DNA from: Schauerella aestuarii
GTDB taxonomy: Bacteria; Pseudomonadota; Gammaproteobacteria; Burkholderiales; Burkholderiaceae_B
Assembly (NCBI RefSeq): GCF_009866805.1
Contig: NZ_SIZW01000042.1
Span: forward strand, 1-64,000
Reading direction: 5' to 3'
DNA: 64,000 nt
Below are positions 25,449 to 34,138 of this stretch, one piece after another. The first letter of the stretch is position 1; every line of letters starts with the position of its first letter. Under the pieces are notes generated by a model. It had not been told where the DNA came from. It made no database searches and saw only the letters and a list, made by a program, of their open reading frames with translations. The translations under genes and the position numbers were made by a program.

Positions 25449-26000
25449 TTAGCGCACCGAAAGGGGCGCGATGGCGGCCGTGCGTTTCCAGTAGATGCGG
25501 GTGCCGCATAGCCCGCCATGCGGCTTGAGTGCATAGTCGGGAATGCTGCCGGCGTAGGTAAATCCGATTTTCTCGTAAAGCGGCGCGGCACCGTCTTCTT
25601 CGGCGGTATCCAGCACCAGCAGGGTGCGATGGTGATCGACGGCCAGTGATTCGGCCGCACGCATGAGCGCGGCCGCGATGCCCCGGCCACGGTAGCCGAG
25701 GGGCACCATCAGTTTCGCGATCTCGGCGCGGTGCGGCTGATTGGGCGGGCAGTCGAGGATCAGCGTGACGGTGCCGGCCAGAACGTCGCCATCCCAGGCA
25801 CCCAGCAACATGCGCTCGCTGCGCGCTGCCGCCGCAAGCGATTGCGTCCAGAACGCCGTCGCGTCGTCGGGGCTCAACGGATGCATGAAGCTGACCGAGC
25901 CGCCGTGCGCCACGACCTCGATAAGGATGTCGCGCAGCGCGGCGATGACGGCGGGTGACGTTGAAAGGGGTTTGATCTCGATGGCAGTCGGCATGGTCAT
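25449..26000 (-). CDS. GNAT family N-acetyltransferase
   Basis: One GNAT domain (about 5-165). The acetyl-CoA-binding motif A is seen in EIAKLMVPLGYRGRGIAAALM, with R/Q-x-x-G-x-G/A realised as RGRGIA, and the late strand in PLYEKIGFTYAGSIPDYALK. It acetylates an amino group of an unknown small molecule or protein. I start at ATG 26000; ATG 25994 is equally possible. No strong Shine-Dalgarno is seen. It follows the XRE-cupin regulator by 76 bp on the same strand and probably shares its transcript. Confidence 0.85.
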   Translation of the reverse strand: MTMPTAIEIKPLSTSPAVIAALRDILIEVVAHGGSVSFMHPLSPDDATAFWTQSLAAAARSERMLLGAWDGDVLAGTVTLILDCPPNQPHRAEIAKLMVPLGYRGRGIAAALMRAAESLAVDHHRTLLVLDTAEEDGAAPLYEKIGFTYAGSIPDYALKPHGGLCGTRIYWKRTAAIAPLSVR

Positions 26001-26076
26001 GGGCGGGTGTTGAGGGTGGGTATGGCATCGACACGAGTCGATGCGAGGGCAGTTGCGCCGTGCATTGCCCATCCTG

Positions 26077-26643
26077 TCAGTGGCGGGCCAAGGCGACGAC
26101 GTAAAAGCAGGGTGCTGCCGCGTGGTTGGCGAGCACGACGTCGCCGGGCGGACCGAAGCCCAGGCAATCGCCTGCATGGAGTTCGTGCTGGTCGCCGCCT
26201 TCGCTGATCGTCAGCACGCCGTTCTGCACCCACACCACCTGGCGTATGTGGGCATACGACGATGCGGGCATGGCCACGTGCTGGCCGGGTGGCAGTTCGA
26301 CGCGCACGATTTCGACGGGATGATCGGGTCGATTGAAAACCTGGGTACGCACGTAACCGGTCGCGGGATCTTGCCAGGTGGGCTGGTCGGTAGCGCGCGC
26401 GAGTCGATTGTGGCCGCCTTCGGCACGCAAGAGCAGGCCTGCCAGCGTGAGATCGAATGCCGCCGCGATGCGTACGAGAATCGTGGCCGTAGGACTGGCC
26501 TCTTCGCGTTCGATCTTGCTGATGGTGGCTTTTGACACCGACGCCCGCTCGGCCAGATCCGCGAGCGACCATCCGCGCGCATCGCGTTCGAGTTTGATGC
26601 GTTGAGCCAGTTGGCTCCCCGTGTCGTCAATTAAAGTGTCCAT
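26077..26643 (-). CDS. XRE family regulator with C-terminal cupin
   Basis: An N-terminal helix-turn-helix (LAQRIKLERDARGWSLADLA, SVSKATISKIEREEASPT, about 12-70) is joined to a cupin sensor domain (about 110-185; PGQHVAMPASSYAH, LHAGDCLGFGP). Such proteins repress nearby genes until a small ligand binds the cupin. The start ATG 26643 lacks a Shine-Dalgarno and lies 6 bases after a TATAGT -10 box, so the mRNA may be leaderless. It probably governs the downstream GNAT gene. Confidence 0.88.
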   Translation of the reverse strand: MDTLIDDTGSQLAQRIKLERDARGWSLADLAERASVSKATISKIEREEASPTATILVRIAAAFDLTLAGLLLRAEGGHNRLARATDQPTWQDPATGYVRTQVFNRPDHPVEIVRVELPPGQHVAMPASSYAHIRQVVWVQNGVLTISEGGDQHELHAGDCLGFGPPGDVVLANHAAAPCFYVVALARH

Positions 26644-26821
26644 ACAGATACTATAGTGGAAATCTGAGTCGCGCAAAAGCGTTGAGCGGCGATTTCAAGG
26701 GCCCGCGTTGGTCGTTCTGGTCGGACCTTCTTTGCTGACAGCGCGCAAAACAACATGAGGTTGGCGTTACTAGGGTAAATACCTAGGTTCAAACCCTGAT
26801 GAAAATTCATACTATGACAAT
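26644..26821. promoter_or_regulatory. Divergent promoters with start-codon-proximal -10 boxes
   Basis: On the minus strand TATAGT (26655-26650) ends 6 bases before the XRE-cupin ATG. On the plus strand TACTAT (26810-26815) ends 6 bases before the GntR ATG. Neither gene has a Shine-Dalgarno, so both could be leaderless. ATGAA-AA-TTCAT (26799-26810) and TATGACAA (26813-26820; TTGTCATA on the other strand) are candidate GntR operators overlapping the GntR promoter. TAGGGTAAATACCTAGG (26771-26787) recurs in similar form upstream of livK. Confidence 0.55.
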
Positions 26822-27652
26822 ATGACGACATCAGATTATGAAAGCGCTGTCAGTGCTTCACCGTCTTTGCGATTGGTCCCGGAGCGCCTGTCGGATCGAT
26901 TGGCTTCGCTATTGGCAGAGCAAATCGAGACGGGCAAGCTCGCCCCAGGCGAACGACTGCCGACCGAACCCGAGTTGGTGCGCATCCACGGCGTATCTCG
27001 CACGGTGGTGCGCGAGGCAGTGAGCCAACTCAAGTCGCGGTCGCTGCTGATTTCTCGGCAAGGCTCTGGTGTGTTCGTGTCGGCCGAGCCGGCGTCGCAA
27101 CCGCTGGCGTTCGATCCGACGGTGCTGGGCTCCATGGCGTCGGTGGTGCAGGTGGTGGAAGTACGCCGCGCACTCGAAGGCGAAATCGCTGCCTTGGCGG
27201 CTGTGCGGGCACGGCGGCCGGACATCATGGCGATCCGCCAGGCGCGCGATGCGATCGATCTCGCTACCGCTGCCGGTGGCGATGGTGTCAATGAAGATCT
27301 CGCCTTTCACCGCAGCATCGCGCAAGCCAGCGGCAATCCGCAGTTCACGCTGTTGCTGGGCTTTCTTGAGCAGTACCTGCGGGACGCGGTGCGTGTGACG
27401 CGGGACAACGAAGAACGTCATGCCGGGTTCGCAGATCAAGTGCGGGCCGAGCATGACGCCATTTTCATTGCGATCGAGGCCGGCGACCCTGTTGCCGCGC
27501 GTGCCGCGGCAACCGAGCACATGGTGCAGGCGGCGCGGCGTCTGGTCGCGGGCGGCATGGTGCCGCCTCACGCCGCAGCGGCAACCGATGCCGCTGCGTC
27601 GCACGCCGCGTTGGCGCGGCGCAATCCCACAGAAAGAGGTAGTAAGCGATGA
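26822..27652 (+). CDS. FadR/GntR family regulator of the tetronate operon
   Basis: N-terminal winged helix (LAPGERLPTEPELVRIHGVSRTVVREAV, about 40-66, given here as the GntR hallmark region) and a C-terminal all-helical FCD ligand domain (about 105-240) with the metal-binding set Asp/His: EDLAFHRSIAQASGN, EHDAIFIAIEAGD and EHM. It starts the operon and overlaps ltnD by 4 bp (ATGA), so it is expected to sense a four-carbon acid sugar and control its own operon. The C-terminus has an Ala-rich tail. 276 residues. Confidence 0.9.
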   Translation: MTTSDYESAVSASPSLRLVPERLSDRLASLLAEQIETGKLAPGERLPTEPELVRIHGVSRTVVREAVSQLKSRSLLISRQGSGVFVSAEPASQPLAFDPTVLGSMASVVQVVEVRRALEGEIAALAAVRARRPDIMAIRQARDAIDLATAAGGDGVNEDLAFHRSIAQASGNPQFTLLLGFLEQYLRDAVRVTRDNEERHAGFADQVRAEHDAIFIAIEAGDPVAARAAATEHMVQAARRLVAGGMVPPHAAAATDAAASHAALARRNPTERGSKR

Positions 27653-28575
27653 GTCAGTCTCAGAGTGCCGCGCGCGTGCTTGGCGTCGTCGGCTTGGGTT
27701 CGATGGGTATGGGGGCCGCGCGATCGGCTGTGCGCGCCGGTGTCACCACGTGGGGCTTGGACACGCGCGCCGAAGCCCGTGAGCAATTCGCCGCCGAGGG
27801 CGGTCATGCCACATCCACGCTGGCCGAATTGGGCCGCGAATGCGATGTGGCCCTGATCCTGGTGGTCAATGCCGCGCAGACCGAAGACGTGCTGTTCGGC
27901 ACTGATGGGCTGATCGGGCATTTGAAGCCGGGCTCGGTGGTCGTGACGGCCGCAACGGTGGATCCCACGTTGCCGCCGGTGTGGGAAGCGCGTTTGGCCG
28001 AGAAAGGCATTTTCCTGATCGACGGTCCGGTGTCGGGGGGGGCCAAGAAGGCCGCTGAAGGCCAGATGACGGTGATGGCCTCGGGCAAGCCTGAAGCTTT
28101 TGCTGCCGCCGGCAACGTGCTGGAGGCCTACGCAGGCAAGATCTATCGCCTGGGCGATCGCGCTGGCGTGGGATCGACGGTGAAGATGGTCAACCAGCAT
28201 CTGGCCGGGGTGCATATCGCCGCCGCCTGCGAAGGCATGGCGCTGGGCATGCGTGCGGGTGCCGATCCTGAAGCGCTGTATGAGGTGATTTGCAATTCGG
28301 CTGGCATGAGCTGGATGTTCCAGAATCGTGTGCCGCACATTCTGGAAGGCGACTACACCCCGCTGTCGGCCGTGAATATCTTCGTGAAGGACCTGGGCAT
28401 CGTGCTGGACGCGGCGCGTAAGCTGGCCTTTCCGTTGCCGTTGGCGGCCACGGCGCATCAACTCTATCTGGCGACGTCCGCGGCCGGCCATGGTGGTGAA
28501 GACGACTCGGCGGTGATCAAGTTCTATGCTGGCTTGGCCGGTATCGAGTTGCCTGCCAAGAAGGAGCAAGCATGA
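27649..28575 (+). CDS. ltnD: L-threonate dehydrogenase
   Basis: A beta-hydroxyacid dehydrogenase: NAD site GVVGLGSMGMGAARSAVRAG, substrate-binding DGPVSGGAKKAAEGQMT and catalytic Lys in STVKMVNQHLAG. It oxidises L-threonate at C2 to 2-oxo-tetronate. The assignment to LtnD rests on close agreement with the family and on the adjoining otnK, otnC, otnI and denD, the set defined for L-threonate/D-erythronate breakdown in Cupriavidus and relatives. It overlaps gntR and otnK by 4 bp each. 308 residues. Confidence 0.92.
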   Translation: MSQSQSAARVLGVVGLGSMGMGAARSAVRAGVTTWGLDTRAEAREQFAAEGGHATSTLAELGRECDVALILVVNAAQTEDVLFGTDGLIGHLKPGSVVVTAATVDPTLPPVWEARLAEKGIFLIDGPVSGGAKKAAEGQMTVMASGKPEAFAAAGNVLEAYAGKIYRLGDRAGVGSTVKMVNQHLAGVHIAAACEGMALGMRAGADPEALYEVICNSAGMSWMFQNRVPHILEGDYTPLSAVNIFVKDLGIVLDAARKLAFPLPLAATAHQLYLATSAAGHGGEDDSAVIKFYAGLAGIELPAKKEQA

Positions 28576-29894
28576 GCGCGGGCGTGACGCAATCGACCGG
28601 CGTGGCCGGCCCAGCTCGCATCGGCGGCGCCGTAAAGCTCGGATGTATTGCCGACGACTTTACGGGTGCCACCGATCTGGCAAACAATCTTGTGCGCAGC
28701 GGCATGCGCGTGGTGCAGACCATCGGCGTGCCCGACGATGCGGCGGCCGTGGACGCCGATGCCATCGTGGTGGCGTTGAAGTCGCGCACGGAGCCGGCAG
28801 CCGATGCGATCGCGCAGTCGCTTCAGGCGCTGCGCTGGCTGCAAAGCCAAGGCGCAGAACAGCTTTACTTCAAATATTGCTCGACGTTCGATAGCACGGC
28901 GGCTGGCAATATCGGCCCGGTGGCCGAGGCCCTGATGGACGCGTTGGATACGGACTTCACGATCGCGACGCCGGCGTTTCCGGAGAACGGTCGTACCGTT
29001 TTCAAAGGCCATTTGTTTGTGGGCGATGTGCTGCTGCACGAATCGGGCATGCAGAACCATCCGCTCACGCCGATGACCGATCCCAACCTGGTGCGGGTGC
29101 TGCAGGCGCAGTGCAAACGCCGCGTGGGCCTGATCGACTATCGCACCGTGGCGCAGGGCGCCGATGCCGTGCGCGCGCGGATCGCCGCGTTGCGAGAAGA
29201 GGGCGTATCGCTGGCAATACTTGATGCCGTGTCCAACGAAGATTTGCTGCGCGTGGGCCCGGCATTGGGCGATTTGCCACTCTTGACGGCGGGCTCCGGT
29301 GTGGCCATCGGCCTGCCGCAAAACTGGGGACTCCAGGCCAACGACCAGGCCGCGCAATTGCCGCGCGGCAGTGGCATGCAGGCGATCGTGTCCGGAAGTT
29401 GCTCGCTGGCCACCAACCGCCAGGTGCTGGATTTCATTCGCCGGGGCGGTCAGGCATTGGCGATCGACCCCCTGCGCATTGCGGCCGGCGTCGATGTGGC
29501 GGCGGCTGCCTTGGCCTGGGCCGAGCCGTTGCTCGCGCAAGGCCCCGTATTGCTGTATTCGACTGCGGATGCCACGGACGTCAAGGCGGTACAGGGCAAG
29601 CTGGGTGTGGGCGAGGCTGGGGCGCTCGTCGAGCAGACGATCGCCAGGATTGCGCGCGGGCTGGTCGAACGCGGCGTGGGCCAGTTGCTCGTCGCGGGCG
29701 GCGAAACGTCGGGTGCCTGCGTGCAGGCGCTGGATATCGATCAGATGCAGATCGGTACGCAGATCGATCCGGGCGTGCCCTGGTGCCATGCGCACAGCGC
29801 AGCGGCGCCGGCCGGCTCCCTGCATATCGCCTTGAAGTCGGGCAATTTCGGTACCGACGATTTCTTCACCAAGGCCTTCGGGGTGATCGCATGA
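28572..29894 (+). CDS. otnK: 3-oxo-tetronate kinase
   Basis: A four-carbon acid-sugar kinase (two-domain DUF1537 fold). The N-terminal domain starts with LGCIADDFTGATDLANNLV, the diagnostic ADDFTGA motif, and has FKYCSTFDSTAAGNIGP. The C-terminal nucleotide domain has SGSCSLATNRQ and LLVAGGETSGA. It phosphorylates 3-oxo-tetronate at O4 with ATP. The gene overlaps ltnD and otnC by 4 bp. 440 residues, normal length. Confidence 0.93.
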   Translation: MSAGVTQSTGVAGPARIGGAVKLGCIADDFTGATDLANNLVRSGMRVVQTIGVPDDAAAVDADAIVVALKSRTEPAADAIAQSLQALRWLQSQGAEQLYFKYCSTFDSTAAGNIGPVAEALMDALDTDFTIATPAFPENGRTVFKGHLFVGDVLLHESGMQNHPLTPMTDPNLVRVLQAQCKRRVGLIDYRTVAQGADAVRARIAALREEGVSLAILDAVSNEDLLRVGPALGDLPLLTAGSGVAIGLPQNWGLQANDQAAQLPRGSGMQAIVSGSCSLATNRQVLDFIRRGGQALAIDPLRIAAGVDVAAAALAWAEPLLAQGPVLLYSTADATDVKAVQGKLGVGEAGALVEQTIARIARGLVERGVGQLLVAGGETSGACVQALDIDQMQIGTQIDPGVPWCHAHSAAAPAGSLHIALKSGNFGTDDFFTKAFGVIA

Positions 29895-30562
29895 GCAGCA
29901 CCGCGTTCATGCCGGAAGCGGCCGCGCGCGACGAAATATGCCGGGTAGGGCGGTCGCTTTTCGAGCGCGGCTATGTGCACGCCACGGCGGGCAACATCAG
30001 CGTGCGCCTCGAGGATGGCAGCTTTTTGATTACACCGACCGATGCGTGCATGGGTTATCTCGAGCCCGCGCGCATCTCGCATGTGGGCGCCGATGGCACG
30101 CAACTGAGCGGCGACCGTGCCAGCAAGACGCTGGCCCTGCATCGACGCATCTACGGTGCGGACGCCGATGCGCGCTGCGTGATCCACACCCACAGCACGC
30201 ATCTGGTGGCGCTCACGCTCAAGGGCGTGTGGCGCACGTCCGACATCGTGCCGCCGATCACGCCGTACTTCGTCATGAAGGTGGGGCACGTGCCGTTGAT
30301 TCCGTATCACAAGCCGGGCGATGCGCGCGTGGCGGATCTGGTGGCCGACACGATCATCCAAGCGCAGGCGAACGGCGCTCCCATTCGCGCCGTGATGCTC
30401 GATCGCTTGGGTCCGAATGTGTGGCAAAGCACGCCGGCCGCGGCGATGGCCACGCTCGAAGAACTGGAAGAAACCGCACGCTTGTGGCTGACCGCGCAAC
30501 CGGCGCCGTTGTCGGACGCGCAGATCGATGAGCTGCGCACGACGTTCGGCGCGCGCTGGTAG
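29891..30562 (+). CDS. otnC: 3-oxo-tetronate 4-phosphate decarboxylase
   Basis: A class II aldolase/adducin-fold enzyme. GYVHATAGNISVRL gives the phosphate-binding loop and IHTHSTHLVAL the metal-binding histidines. It decarboxylates 3-oxo-tetronate 4-phosphate to dihydroxyacetone phosphate, which enters glycolysis. The start ATG 29891 overlaps the otnK stop (ATGA). 223 residues. Confidence 0.92.
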   Translation: MSSTAFMPEAAARDEICRVGRSLFERGYVHATAGNISVRLEDGSFLITPTDACMGYLEPARISHVGADGTQLSGDRASKTLALHRRIYGADADARCVIHTHSTHLVALTLKGVWRTSDIVPPITPYFVMKVGHVPLIPYHKPGDARVADLVADTIIQAQANGAPIRAVMLDRLGPNVWQSTPAAAMATLEELEETARLWLTAQPAPLSDAQIDELRTTFGARW

Positions 30563-30679
30563 GCCTCGCCCGCGACGATTGAACACGTTGGCTTTGAGCG
30601 CCCGACAGCATCGCTTGCGATGAACATGGCGCCAGCCGCGACCAGATACCTTTCATACCGTTTTCAGGACACTGCAACC

Positions 30680-31468
30680 ATGCCGCGTTTTGCCGCCAAC
30701 TTGACCATGATGTACACCGAGCACGCCTTCTTCGACCGCTTTGCGGCCGCGTCGGCGGATGGGTTTGCCGCGGTCGAATACTTGTTTCCCTACGACTTCG
30801 ACCGGGCCGAACTGGCCCAGCGTCTGGCCGACAACGATCTCAGCCAGGTGCTGTTCAACGCGCCGCCGGGCGATTGGAACGCCGGTGAACGCGGGTTGGC
30901 CAGTCTGCCAGGACGTGAGGACGAATTTCGCCGCAATTTCACGGCGCTGGCCTTGCCGTATGCCGAAGCGCTGAAGAGCCCGCGCGTGCACGTGATGGCG
31001 GGACTGGTGCCGGCCGGCGGCGATCGCGCGGCGATGCAGGACGTGTACCTGAAGAATCTTGCGTGGGCCGCCGAGCAGGCTGCGACGGCCGGCATCGACG
31101 TGCTGATCGAACCGATCAATACCCGCGACATTCCGAACTTCTTCCTGAACCGACAGGACCAGGCGCACGCCGTGATCGATGCGGTGGGGGCGAGCAACCT
31201 CAAGGTGCAGATGGATCTGTATCACTGCCAGATCGTCGAAGGCGACGTGGCGATGAAGCTGCGTCAATACATCCCCACCGGACGGGTAGGCCACATTCAG
31301 ATCGCCGGTGTGCCCGAGCGTCACGAACCGGATCTGGGGGAGCTCAATCATCCCTATCTGTTTGCCCTCCTGGACGAACTGGGTTTTGACGGGCATGTGG
31401 GTGGCGAATACCGCCCCAAGGCCGGTACGTCGGAAGGTCTCGGCTGGTTCAAGCCGTACCGCCGCTAA
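30680..31468 (+). CDS. otnI: 2-oxo-tetronate isomerase
   Basis: A TIM-barrel enzyme of the hydroxypyruvate isomerase family. Active-site and metal residues are visible in [43 protein letters not shown] and [14 protein letters not shown]. It interconverts 2-oxo- and 3-oxo-tetronate, joining the ltnD branch to OtnK. I start at ATG 30680 ([12 protein letters not shown]) with AGGA 10 bases upstream; an ATG at 30620 would add 20 non-homologous residues. 262 residues. Confidence 0.92.
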   Translation: MPRFAANLTMMYTEHAFFDRFAAASADGFAAVEYLFPYDFDRAELAQRLADNDLSQVLFNAPPGDWNAGERGLASLPGREDEFRRNFTALALPYAEALKSPRVHVMAGLVPAGGDRAAMQDVYLKNLAWAAEQAATAGIDVLIEPINTRDIPNFFLNRQDQAHAVIDAVGASNLKVQMDLYHCQIVEGDVAMKLRQYIPTGRVGHIQIAGVPERHEPDLGELNHPYLFALLDELGFDGHVGGEYRPKAGTSEGLGWFKPYRR

Positions 31469-31594
31469 CGATTTCTTTTTGCTTTGACCTATGGCCCTTG
31501 ATCGGGCCGTTTCCTTATGGCCCTGCCACCGGGCTTCACACACCCAAGCGTCCAGCATGAGGCGCGTTTTCAATAAATGAAGTTGGAGATATTG

Positions 31595-32899
31595 ATGTCT
31601 ACATCGAATGCGGCGGTCGCCTCGACCAATGCGCCGCTGGAACGCGCTTACAAAAAAGTGTTCTGGCGCATCGTGCCGTTCATCATGCTGTGCTACGTGG
31701 TGGCTTACCTTGACCGGGTCAACGTCGGCTTTGCCAAGCTGCAAATGTCGCAGGATCTTGGGTTTTCAGAAACGGTGTTCGGCCTGGGCGCCGGCATTTT
31801 CTTTCTTGGCTATTTCATTTTTGAAGTGCCCAGCAATGCCATCCTGCATCGCGTGGGTGCTCGGGTGTGGATCGCCCGGATCATGATCACCTGGGGCATC
31901 ATCTCGGGGTTGTTCATGTTCGTCGAGACGCCAACGCAGTTCTATATCGCGCGTTTCCTGTTGGGCGCAGCCGAGGCTGGGTTTTATCCCGGCATCATCC
32001 TGTACCTCACGTATTGGTATCCCGCGCATCGCCGTGCGCGCATCGTGGCATTGTTCATGTCGGCGATTCCGGTCGCCGGCATTTTCGGCAACCCGTTGTC
32101 GGGCTGGATCATGGACACCTTCGATGGCACGCATGGCCTGGAAGGCTGGCAGTGGATGTTTGTGATCGAAGCGATTCCGGCAGTCATCGTCGGCATCATG
32201 GTGCTCTTCATTCTGCGCAACGGCATCCGCGATGCGGCGTGGCTCGACGAAAACGAAAAGCAGTTGCTCGAAGCCGAGATCGTGACCGATCAAAAACACA
32301 CGGATTCGACCACCGGTTTCCGCGATCTGCTCAAGAGCGGCCGCGTGTGGGCCATGTGCGCGATCTACTTCTGCATCGTGATGGGCCAATACGCGCTCAC
32401 GTTCTGGATGCCAACGCTGATCAAGACCACGGGTATCGTGGGGAATCTGAACATCGGGCTGTTCAGCGCCATTCCGTTCGGGTGCGCCGTGATCGCGATG
32501 AACGTGATCGGCCGCAGTTCGGACAAGCATCGCGAACGCCGCTGGCACTTGATCATCCCCGCGTTGATGGGCACGGTCGGCTTTGCGGCTGTGGCCTCGT
32601 TTTCGGACAACACCACGGTATCGGTGATCGCGTTGTCGATTGCGGCCGCCGGTGTGCTGACGTGCTCGCCGCTCTTCTGGTCGTTGCCGACGGCATTCAT
32701 GTCCGGTGCGGCGGCCGCAGTCGGCATCGCCCTCATCAACTCGGTGGGTAATCTGGCAGGTTTCGTAAGCCCTTACGTCATCGGTTACCTGAAGGACCTG
32801 ACACAAAGCACGGAGTCGGGCATGTATGTGCTTTCGGTGGTGCTGGCCATCGGCGCGTTGCTGATCTGGCTCACGCCGGCCAAGCTGGTCAATCGTTAA
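31595..32899 (+). CDS. MFS transporter, anion:cation symporter type, probably tetronate uptake
   Basis: Twelve-helix major facilitator of the ACS branch (tartrate/glucarate/phthalate carriers). LCYVVAYLDRVNVGFAKLQM is the branch signature, and GAAEAGFYPGIILYLTYWYP is the conserved helix 4-5 segment. GGAG is 7 bases before ATG 31595, favouring it over the ATG at 31577. Its place between otnI and denD makes L-threonate/D-erythronate the likely cargo (inference). 434 residues. Confidence 0.88.
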   Translation: MSTSNAAVASTNAPLERAYKKVFWRIVPFIMLCYVVAYLDRVNVGFAKLQMSQDLGFSETVFGLGAGIFFLGYFIFEVPSNAILHRVGARVWIARIMITWGIISGLFMFVETPTQFYIARFLLGAAEAGFYPGIILYLTYWYPAHRRARIVALFMSAIPVAGIFGNPLSGWIMDTFDGTHGLEGWQWMFVIEAIPAVIVGIMVLFILRNGIRDAAWLDENEKQLLEAEIVTDQKHTDSTTGFRDLLKSGRVWAMCAIYFCIVMGQYALTFWMPTLIKTTGIVGNLNIGLFSAIPFGCAVIAMNVIGRSSDKHRERRWHLIIPALMGTVGFAAVASFSDNTTVSVIALSIAAAGVLTCSPLFWSLPTAFMSGAAAAVGIALINSVGNLAGFVSPYVIGYLKDLTQSTESGMYVLSVVLAIGALLIWLTPAKLVNR

Positions 32900-32911
32900 A
32901 AGGATATTTCC

Positions 32912-33907
32912 ATGAAGCTACTCATCACCGGCGGTGCCGGTTTCCTCGGGGCCCGTCTGGCCCGTACGTTGCTGGCGCGCAAGACGTTGGCGGGCAAGGC
33001 TATCGACACCATCGTGTTGGCCGATCTGGTCGCGCCGCCCGCCGATCTGGCAGCCGACGCCCGCATTCAAGGCCGCACCGGTGCGTTGCTTGAGCAGGCC
33101 GCCGAATTGGGCCGCGAAGGGTTCGACGGCGTGTTCCATCTTGCCTCGGCCGTTTCGGCCGAATGCGAGTCGGACTTCGATCTGGGCTTGCGTTCCAACC
33201 TGGACACGTCGCGCGCCTTGCTGGATGCCTTGCGCGCTCACACGGCGGCCGGCGGCACCCCGGCTCGGTTCGTATTCGCCAGCTCGGTGGCGGTATTCGG
33301 CAGCGATGCTGCCGTGCCGTTGCCCGACGTCGTAGGCGACAACACCTTGCCCACGCCGCAATCGTCGTACGGCATTCACAAGTTCATCATCGAGCAGCTG
33401 GTGGCCGATTACACCCGCAAGGGTCACATCGATGGCCGCACGGCGCGCTTGATGACGGTGTCGGTGCGTCCGGGCCGTCCCAACGGTGCGGCGTCGAGCT
33501 TTTTGTCCGGCATTCTGCGCGAGCCGCTGGCCGGCGTCGCATCGGTGTGCCCGGTATCGGCCGACACGCAGGTTGCCCTGGCATCGCCCGCATCGACCAT
33601 CGACGGGTTGATTGCGGTATTCGAAGCCAGCCGTGAAGACTTCGGTGGTCGTACGGCATTGAATCTGCCTGCCTTGACGGTAAGCGTGCAGGAGATGCTG
33701 GACGCGTTGCAGGCCGAAGGCGGCGAGGCCGCGCGCGCGCTGGTTTCCTTCGAGCCCAACGCCGCCGTGGCGGCCATCGTGGGCGGCTGGCCCGCGCGCT
33801 TCGAGCAAGGCCGCAGCCTCAAGCTGGGCCTGAAGCCCGATGCGGATTTCCGCAGTGTGGTGCGCCAGTACATGCAAGACAACCCGCAAGCCATCAAGGC
33901 GCAGTAA
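32912..33907 (+). CDS. denD: D-erythronate dehydrogenase
   Basis: An extended short-chain dehydrogenase/epimerase-fold protein: LLITGGAGFLGARLA for NAD, FASSVAVFG for the catalytic Ser region and YGIHKFIIEQL for Tyr-x3-Lys. It oxidises D-erythronate to 2-oxo-tetronate. A second entry dehydrogenase beside ltnD lets one kinase-decarboxylase pair serve both epimers. AAGGA lies before the ATG, 12 bp after the transporter stop. A strong terminator closes the operon. 331 residues. Confidence 0.92.
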   Translation: MKLLITGGAGFLGARLARTLLARKTLAGKAIDTIVLADLVAPPADLAADARIQGRTGALLEQAAELGREGFDGVFHLASAVSAECESDFDLGLRSNLDTSRALLDALRAHTAAGGTPARFVFASSVAVFGSDAAVPLPDVVGDNTLPTPQSSYGIHKFIIEQLVADYTRKGHIDGRTARLMTVSVRPGRPNGAASSFLSGILREPLAGVASVCPVSADTQVALASPASTIDGLIAVFEASREDFGGRTALNLPALTVSVQEMLDALQAEGGEAARALVSFEPNAAVAAIVGGWPARFEQGRSLKLGLKPDADFRSVVRQYMQDNPQAIKAQ

Positions 33908-33985
33908 GTTCGGGCGCACTCGGCTGCGCCTTTGATCGCGCACGCCTGAGCGGCCGCTGAAAACGCGGCCGCCCAATCTTTCAGC

Positions 33986-34017
33986 ATCGCCCGGCATCTC
34001 CATGCCGGGCGATTTTT
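33986..34017 (+). terminator. Rho-independent terminator of the tetronate operon
   Basis: ATCGCCCGGCAT (33986-33997), a CTCC loop and ATGCCGGGCGAT (34002-34013) form a perfect 12-bp stem followed by TTTT. It separates denD from fusA. Confidence 0.95.
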
Positions 34018-34138
34018 CATGGGCACGCCCTGTGAAAACCCTACCGCCGAGCAGGATTCGGTAGGGATGCGGCGGCAGTGGGAGTATCGTGGCACTCACA
34101 TTCTTTCCCCACCCTGCAGGCCACTCAAGGAGATCCTC

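Noticed and set aside
33986-34017. Riboswitch upstream of fusA
   Set aside because: The structure is a plain 12-bp terminator stem with a T-run placed after denD; no aptamer-like elements are seen.
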